A DNA stretch of 64,000 nt. Source: Halomonas sp. SpR8 (lineage in GTDB: Bacteria > Pseudomonadota > Gammaproteobacteria > Pseudomonadales > Halomonadaceae). The DNA is taken from the NCBI RefSeq assembly GCF_031010195.1, contig NZ_JAUAMC010000007.1:62001-126000 (forward strand). Direction: 5' to 3'. The position numbers were made by a program, and so were the translations under genes. Below, in pieces: positions 59,002 to 64,000 of the stretch (positions are counted from its first letter, which is position 1; each line of letters opens with the position of its first letter). Below the pieces are notes generated by a model that saw only the letters and a list, made by a program, of their open reading frames with translations, was not told where the DNA came from and made no database searches.

Positions 59002-59934
59002 TTAAACGCGGGCAAGAGCGTAGCCGCGGGCTTCAAGACGCTTTATATAACTTTCAAAGTTCTCCCTGCGACTCGGTAGGCAGGCCGCAATACGCACTTC
59101 TAGTCGGCCGGTTTCGACTAGCACACATTGAGAGAGTGCCCGCTGCAAACGTTCGCGAACCAACAGGGCACCGCTCTCCGTTGTGTTTGGCAGCACAAGC
59201 CAGAATATAGTGTTATCAGCGCGCCCGAGCACGTCGTGATCGCGGCAACGGCTATTAACTTCACTACACAGAGCACTTAACAGCGCCGTTTTCGCTCGAT
59301 AGCCAAACTGCTCCTCCGCCATATCTGACTGCGGTAAGTGCAATACCAGTACCGCCAACTGTTGATTGAGCATGGCGGCGCGCTGAAACTCACTCTGCAA
59401 GCGCTCTTTTAAGGTATCGATATGATAGGCGCTGCAATCGTTGTCGTTGGGGTCGGTGGCCCGAAGCAGCGCCCGGCGGCGTGCATGCTCCCAGCGTGGG
59501 AGCGCAAGCAGCAGCGTTAAGGCGATGTAGCCAACAATGATCGCGGTTGGTGCGGCGGCTATGGATGGGAATAGCCACCATAGCGGGCCACCGGCAATAT
59601 TAATCAGTAGAGCAGCCCATAGCGGTAGTAGTAAAAAGGCCGCAGTAATCGGCAAGCCTAGCCAAATAGGCGATACCTGGGGGTTATAGTAGAAGGATCC
59701 GATTACTGCTGCGTAGGTACAGCCGAGCAGAACAATACGTGGCAAAAAGATTTTAAACCCTTGCCCGATATGCATCAGCAGGGCCGATATGAGCAGTAAA
59801 GTAGTAAATGTAGGGATCAGCAGTTCGCGATAGTCACCCATGGCATAAAGCCAAAGCGCGTAGCCTGCCATCAGCACAATACTGGCGCCATAGGCTAGCG
59901 TCATTAACCGCTTGGAGATGTGATACTCAATCAT
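59002..59934 (-). CDS. Membrane protein with degenerate GGDEF-like domain
   Basis: 310 residues: five to six N-terminal transmembrane helices (to about residue 145), then a cytosolic domain with the layout of a GGDEF fold (DTLKERLQSEFQRAAMLNQQ, LAVLVLHLPQSD, HDVLGRADNTIFWLVLPNT, SGALLVRERLQRALS). Where active diguanylate cyclases have RxGGDEF, this has GRADNTIF, so it should be inactive and may bind a partner or nucleotide instead. It is overlapped by the next gene upstream on the same strand (four bases), which has a similar architecture. Confidence 0.7.
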   Translation of the reverse strand: MIEYHISKRLMTLAYGASIVLMAGYALWLYAMGDYRELLIPTFTTLLLISALLMHIGQGFKIFLPRIVLLGCTYAAVIGSFYYNPQVSPIWLGLPITAAFLLLPLWAALLINIAGGPLWWLFPSIAAAPTAIIVGYIALTLLLALPRWEHARRRALLRATDPNDNDCSAYHIDTLKERLQSEFQRAAMLNQQLAVLVLHLPQSDMAEEQFGYRAKTALLSALCSEVNSRCRDHDVLGRADNTIFWLVLPNTTESGALLVRERLQRALSQCVLVETGRLEVRIAACLPSRRENFESYIKRLEARGYALARV

Positions 59935-60785
59935 ACTGTCTCCCGCACACGCTCGGAGGGCAGTTTGCTCATCTCAAATACCGTTAACTCTGCCGGTTCG
60001 ATATCTATTAATTCCAGGTGCTCGCTTGTCGTGTTGTCAGGTAGTTCGCTTAGCAGTTGGTTGCGCCGCTGAGCCGCTTCTTTTTGCGAGCGTGAGAGCA
60101 TTAGTGTGGCGAGCGTCGTACTGTTCAGCCGGTAAACGTTTTCAAAGTCATAGGTTAGCTCACACAATTTTTGTGCCGTTGGCCAAAGCTGGTGGCGTTT
60201 TATATGCACAATAATCACTTCGGCATGAATCCCTTCGCGTTCGCAGCGCGTCTGCTCCCGGGGGATATCACGCAGCAGTTGCTCACCGGCCCATAAATTA
60301 AGGCCTGGGATTAAGCGAAGACGCTGGCGGATTGAGTCGTTTACATCGATAAGTTGCTGCGCCTGTGACAAGGCCAGCAATCCGAGCACCAGCAAAGAAC
60401 AGAGCAGAAGAATAAATGCAGGAGCATCCAGTTGAGGAGCTACCATCGCTGCACTAATCAACGCGGCACTCAGGTTAAAGGCGGCCACCCAGGTGGTTTG
60501 AGGCAACATCAGCATTGCTGCCCAGGCCCAGATTAAAATGCTGTGTCTCTCTGGGGCGGCTGCAATTAAGCATACCAACAGCCCACCGGCGACGACTTGC
60601 CACGGCAATCCCTGTGAACGGCGATGGCTGAAATCGAGCAGCAGCGCGGTAATCAATAGCCAACTGACTGAAAGCCACAGTACTAGGGCTGCAGCGGGAG
60701 AAGTGGCCGGGGTCCAGAGCGCTAAAGCGACGGCAGCGGCTAGCAGGTTGGCACGAATTAGACGGATTTTGTACTTGCTTTGCAT
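59931..60785 (-). CDS. Membrane protein, second degenerate GGDEF-like domain
   Basis: 284 residues with about five N-terminal transmembrane helices and a cytosolic domain starting near LNLWAGEQLLRDIPREQTRC and HAEVIIVHIKRHQLWPTAQK, which aligns in pattern with the first half of a GGDEF fold. The signature loop position (YRLNSTTLATLMLSRS) has no GGDEF or EE/D residues. Its stop overlaps the start of the 59002-59934 gene by four bases, so the two products are made together and may form a heterodimer. Function unknown. Confidence 0.6.
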   Translation of the reverse strand: MQSKYKIRLIRANLLAAAVALALWTPATSPAAALVLWLSVSWLLITALLLDFSHRRSQGLPWQVVAGGLLVCLIAAAPERHSILIWAWAAMLMLPQTTWVAAFNLSAALISAAMVAPQLDAPAFILLLCSLLVLGLLALSQAQQLIDVNDSIRQRLRLIPGLNLWAGEQLLRDIPREQTRCEREGIHAEVIIVHIKRHQLWPTAQKLCELTYDFENVYRLNSTTLATLMLSRSQKEAAQRRNQLLSELPDNTTSEHLELIDIEPAELTVFEMSKLPSERVRETV

Positions 60786-60982
60786 GGTGACTTACTATTC
60801 GTCCTGAACAACCAAGTGTATCCGAGCAAGTGGGTGAGCACGGAATGACAAACGTACACTACACACATGAGCTTATTAATCATCCTCAGTATAACGTCGA
60901 AATGGCGTAACATAGGCATAAAGGTGAAATCGGCTACATTTTGCCAATTAAAATTTAAAGCACCCTGTTGCACGGAGACATT

Positions 60983-62290
60983 ATGAGCGTTTCAACACCG
61001 TTCCAAGACGAGGCCCATCAGCACTTGTCTGAGGGCAATGTGCCGGCTTACATGCAGGCCGTGGGTCAGGCGGCGCGTCGCGCATCAAGCGAATTGCGCC
61101 GGGCAGATACGGGGATGAAAAACCGCGCCTTACTTGCCATGGCGCAGCGCCTGACCGAAGCGCGTGGGCGCATCCTTGACGCCAATGCAGAGGATTTACA
61201 GCGTGGGCGTGAGAACGGTTTGGAAAGTGCTTTGCTGGATCGTTTGGCCCTGAATGACACACGCGTTGACGCCATGATTGAAGGGCTCCACCAAGTAGCG
61301 AGCCTGCCAGATCCGGTGGGCGAAATTAGCGATATGCGCTATCGGCCGAGCGGCATCCAGGTCGGTAAAATGCGCGTGCCATTAGGCGTGATTGGGATTA
61401 TTTACGAGTCGCGACCCAATGTGACGATGGAAGCCGCTAGCCTATGTTTAAAATCCGGTAATGCCTGCATTCTCCGTGGTGGCTCGGAAGCGCGTGAGTC
61501 AAATGCCGCTATTAGCACCTGTATTCAAGCGGGGCTCGCAGATGTCGGCCTGCCCGCTGGCAGTGTACAGGTTGTCGCGACCACCGACAGAGAGGCGGTG
61601 GGCGAATTGATCAGCATGCCTGACTATGTTGACGTTATTATTCCTCGCGGCGGGAAATCGCTGATTGAGCGTATATCACGTGATGCCCGCGTGCCGGTGA
61701 TTAAACATCTCGACGGCGTTTGTCATGTCTATATCGATACGACCGCCGACCCCGCCAAAGCCCTAGCCATCGCCGTGAATGCGAAAACGCATCGCTACGG
61801 CACCTGCAATACGATGGAAACGCTACTTGTCGACGCGCCGATTGCTGATCTGTTATTGCCCGAACTGGCTCGCGCCTATGCGGAACATGACGTTGAGCTG
61901 CGGGGCTGCCAGCGCACGCAGGTGCTGTTGCCGCAAGCGACCGCTGCGGATGAGCAAGATTGGTATGCCGAGTACCTGGCACCGGTACTGGCGATCAAAG
62001 TGGTCGATGGCATTGATGAAGCGATCGCACATATTGAACATTATGGCTCTCACCATACGGATGCGATTGTCACCCAGGATTACTCACTTGCACGGCGCTT
62101 TATGGCAGAGGTGGATTCCAGTTCGGTCATCGTTAATGCCTCGACTCGCTTTGCTGACGGCTTTGAGTACGGCCTGGGTGCCGAAATTGGTATTTCAACC
62201 GATAAACTTCACGCCCGTGGGCCGGTGGGGCTAGAGGGTTTAACCACACAGAAATACGTTGTCTTCGGTGACGGCCAGGTACGTGGGTAG
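60983..62290 (+). CDS. proA: Gamma-glutamyl phosphate reductase
   Basis: 435 residues. ProA reduces gamma-glutamyl phosphate to glutamate semialdehyde with NADPH in proline synthesis, important for osmotolerance. Motifs: [50 protein letters not shown], and the catalytic Cys in [34 protein letters not shown] closes the active site. The ATG at 60983 is preceded by CGGAGA; a TTG five codons upstream is ignored. Followed by nadD as in many gammaproteobacteria. Confidence 0.97.
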   Translation: MSVSTPFQDEAHQHLSEGNVPAYMQAVGQAARRASSELRRADTGMKNRALLAMAQRLTEARGRILDANAEDLQRGRENGLESALLDRLALNDTRVDAMIEGLHQVASLPDPVGEISDMRYRPSGIQVGKMRVPLGVIGIIYESRPNVTMEAASLCLKSGNACILRGGSEARESNAAISTCIQAGLADVGLPAGSVQVVATTDREAVGELISMPDYVDVIIPRGGKSLIERISRDARVPVIKHLDGVCHVYIDTTADPAKALAIAVNAKTHRYGTCNTMETLLVDAPIADLLLPELARAYAEHDVELRGCQRTQVLLPQATAADEQDWYAEYLAPVLAIKVVDGIDEAIAHIEHYGSHHTDAIVTQDYSLARRFMAEVDSSSVIVNASTRFADGFEYGLGAEIGISTDKLHARGPVGLEGLTTQKYVVFGDGQVRG

Positions 62291-62337
62291 GCTATGGCTA
62301 GGCATAAGTAGGTTACTGACATGAATAAGGTGTTGGC

Positions 62338-62997
62338 ATGATTCAAACGGCACAGCGAATTGGCATGTTGGGCGGCACATTCGACCCCATTCATGTTGGG
62401 CATTTGCGTAGCGCGGTCGAGTTATTAGAAGTGCTATCGCTTGATCAGTTGCACATGATACCCGCTAAGCAGCCGCCGTTACGCGACAGGCCCCAGGTCT
62501 CGGCGCGACAGCGCTTGGCGCTTTTAAAAGCGGGTATCGGCGATACGCCGGGGCTAATTGCCGATGAGCGTGAGCTGCAACGGGCAGGGCCGTCCTATAG
62601 CGCTGATACGCTTGCCGAGCTGCGCGCCGAGTACGGTAGGCAGGCACGGCTGGTCATGATTATTGGCTTTGATACTTTTTTGCGGCTCGCTGAGTGGTAT
62701 CAGCCTGAGCGTCTTTTCGAGCTTGCCAATCTAGTCGTGATTGCTCGTCCCGGTTACAGCGAGCCATTGCCGGCATTATTAACGGAACTGGTCGAACATC
62801 GTAGAGTCGATAGCGTTGAGACATTAATGCAGCGCCCCTGTGGTGGTTATTTGCCGTTGGAGCTGCCCTCGCTAATGGCAATTTCTGCGACCTATATTCG
62901 CGAGTGTTTAGCACGGGGCAAGAGCGTGCGCTATTTGGTGCCCGCCAGCGTTGAACAGGCCATTGAGCATGACGGACTTTATCGGCAGCGTGAATAG
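62338..62997 (+). CDS. nadD: Nicotinate-nucleotide adenylyltransferase
   Basis: 219 residues. NadD transfers AMP to nicotinate mononucleotide in NAD synthesis. The nucleotidyltransferase start MLGGTFDPIHVGHLR (His19 and His22 of the HxGH motif) and the C-terminal SATYIRECLARG (the ISSTxxR motif) are present, with MIIGFDTFLRLAEWYQPERL in between. It lies 48 bases after proA and upstream of rsfS, a conserved order. Confidence 0.96.
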   Translation: MIQTAQRIGMLGGTFDPIHVGHLRSAVELLEVLSLDQLHMIPAKQPPLRDRPQVSARQRLALLKAGIGDTPGLIADERELQRAGPSYSADTLAELRAEYGRQARLVMIIGFDTFLRLAEWYQPERLFELANLVVIARPGYSEPLPALLTELVEHRRVDSVETLMQRPCGGYLPLELPSLMAISATYIRECLARGKSVRYLVPASVEQAIEHDGLYRQRE

Positions 62998-63075
62998 CGC
63001 TGGCAGTCACCAAAGAAGCCGTTACAATGGCCGGCTTTATTGATTGATTACCCAACGAGGTTGTCTTTAGGAGTC

Positions 63076-63474
63076 ATGCACATCGATACATTGAAAAATC
63101 TAGCGGTTGACGCGTTAGAAGAACTGAAAGCACGCGACATTACCCAGTTGGATGTCGCTAAATTAACCGAGGTCACTGACCTCATGCTAATTGCCAGCGG
63201 TACGTCGACACGTCATGTCGCTGCTCTGGCGCAAAACGTAGTGGAAAAGGCCAAAGCTGCAGGCGTAGGGCCGTTGGGCGTTGAAGGTGGCGATAACGCC
63301 GATTGGGTGCTGGTCGACCTGGGCGACGTTGTGGTTCACGTGATGATGCCCGAGGCACGCGCCTTATACGATTTAGAGCGGCTATGGGCCGATCTGCCTA
63401 GTGATTCTGGCGCTATCTCCGGAGCGCTCAATGAAACACTCGAACGTTTCCATGAGCGAGCCGGCATGTCATGA
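63076..63474 (+). CDS. rsfS: Ribosomal silencing factor RsfS
   Basis: About 132 residues. RsfS (YbeB/Iojap) binds ribosomal protein uL14 and blocks subunit joining in stationary phase. Family marks: LAVDALEELKARDITQLDVA, TDLMLIASGTSTRHVAALAQ, GDNADWVLVDLGDVVVHVMM, YDLERLWADL. The ATG at 63076 has AGGAG at the right distance; a longer frame begins at 63040. Stop overlaps the rlmH start (ATGA). Confidence 0.95.
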   Translation: MHIDTLKNLAVDALEELKARDITQLDVAKLTEVTDLMLIASGTSTRHVAALAQNVVEKAKAAGVGPLGVEGGDNADWVLVDLGDVVVHVMMPEARALYDLERLWADLPSDSGAISGALNETLERFHERAGMS

Positions 63475-63938
63475 GGATTCGGCTGTTAGCGGTGGGAAGC
63501 AAAATGCCAGCTTGGGTTGAAGAGGGTGTTGAGACCTACCGCAAGCGGCTCCCCAGAGATTTCAATCTCGAAATTGAAGAAATCGCGCTCGGCCAGCGTG
63601 GCAAAAATGCTGACATCGCGAAGGCGCGCGCTCAAGAGGCGCAGCGAATTCGCGATAAACTACGTGGCGACGAGTATGTCGTTGCTTTGGAAGTTAAGGG
63701 CAAGCCGTGGACGACCGAGCAGTTGGCGCAAGAGGCGGATGCTTGGCGCATGTCAGGGCGCGATATTGTGCTGCTGGTGGGCGGGCCGGACGGGCTTGAG
63801 CCTTCGCTTTCCGCTACGGCTGAAAAGACGTGGTCGATTTCTCCGCTGACGCTGCCACACCCCTTGGTACGAATTATCCTGGCCGAACAGTTGTACCGTG
63901 CTTGGACACTACTGGTAGGCCACCCTTATCACCGCTGA
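63471..63938 (+). CDS. rlmH: 23S rRNA pseudouridine-1915 N3-methyltransferase RlmH
   Basis: 155 residues, the usual length, with the SPOUT-fold ends intact: MRIRLLAVGSKMPAWVEEGV at the start and the knotted cofactor region LLVGGPDGLEP, ISPLTLPHPLVRIILAEQLY, RAWTLLVGHPYHR at the C-terminus. It methylates pseudouridine 1915 of 23S rRNA using S-adenosylmethionine. Translationally coupled to rsfS. The 62 bases after it to the window end hold no recognisable feature. Confidence 0.97.
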   Translation: MRIRLLAVGSKMPAWVEEGVETYRKRLPRDFNLEIEEIALGQRGKNADIAKARAQEAQRIRDKLRGDEYVVALEVKGKPWTTEQLAQEADAWRMSGRDIVLLVGGPDGLEPSLSATAEKTWSISPLTLPHPLVRIILAEQLYRAWTLLVGHPYHR

Positions 63939-64000
63939 CGGTTAAACGGTGAGCAATCGCTGTCAACGACCTGTTGCGCCTTTTTATTCGATTTGAGAGT

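Overview
The window looks like chromosomal DNA of a halophilic gammaproteobacterium, most likely Halomonadaceae (Halomonas/Vreelandella). This is an inference from the gene complement and order (mpl-ubiX, proA-nadD-rsfS-rlmH, OmpW, NfeD-slipin, many LysE/RhtB exporters and AraC/GlxA regulators), not from a database match. No rRNA, tRNA, CRISPR array or intact mobile element was seen.

Layout. 1-1.7 kb: the 3' end of a Rho-type gene faces an RhlE-like DEAD-box helicase across a shared hairpin. 1.75-13.8 kb: a mosaic of small, mostly plus-strand accessory genes (four GNAT acetyltransferases, a methyltransferase, a DHCW cupin, a nucleotidyltransferase-fold protein, a C39-like peptidase, SoxR with a VOC protein, a GFA-like protein, LysR, TPR, YehS, ACT and RidA proteins) mixed with gene debris: a pyridoxamine-oxidase-like N-terminus, a frameshifted DUF4440 gene, and two pieces of a decayed paralogue of the 10950-11507 gene flanking a GNAT-methyltransferase pair. 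13.9-25.2 kb: regulators and enzymes (AraC-CMD, GlxA-isochorismatase, NfeD-slipin, a frameshifted AraC gene beside LysE, glutaminase, an Ada-like repair protein). 24.4-30.1 kb: a minus-strand operon lacI-SBP-permease-permease-ATPase-phosphodiesterase with a perfect 18-bp operator. 30.2-35 kb: cobQ behind a short overlapping leader ORF, RidA, an unknown protein and a VWA/MoxR pair. 35-38.8 kb: an IS200-type transposase remnant, an MFS/LysR pair and a Phd/PIN toxin-antitoxin locus.

38.8-44.5 kb is a sigma-54 domain. An AcoR-like enhancer-binding protein is divergent from a flavin monooxygenase and a 2,3-butanediol dehydrogenase that have a GG-N10-GC promoter. Just downstream, an otherwise empty 536-bp gap holds an NtrC-like box, a second GG-N10-GC promoter, a hairpin and a strong intrinsic terminator. 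Together these predict a nitrogen-responsive small RNA of about 140 nt, the best candidate for an undescribed element here. Then come ompW, a peptide-utilisation block (pepQ, LysR, dppABCDF), a secreted unknown protein, a glutaredoxin, mpl-ubiX-lysE, a DedA-PAP2 fusion, two overlapping membrane proteins with degenerate GGDEF-like domains, and the conserved proA-nadD-rsfS-rlmH run that ends the window.
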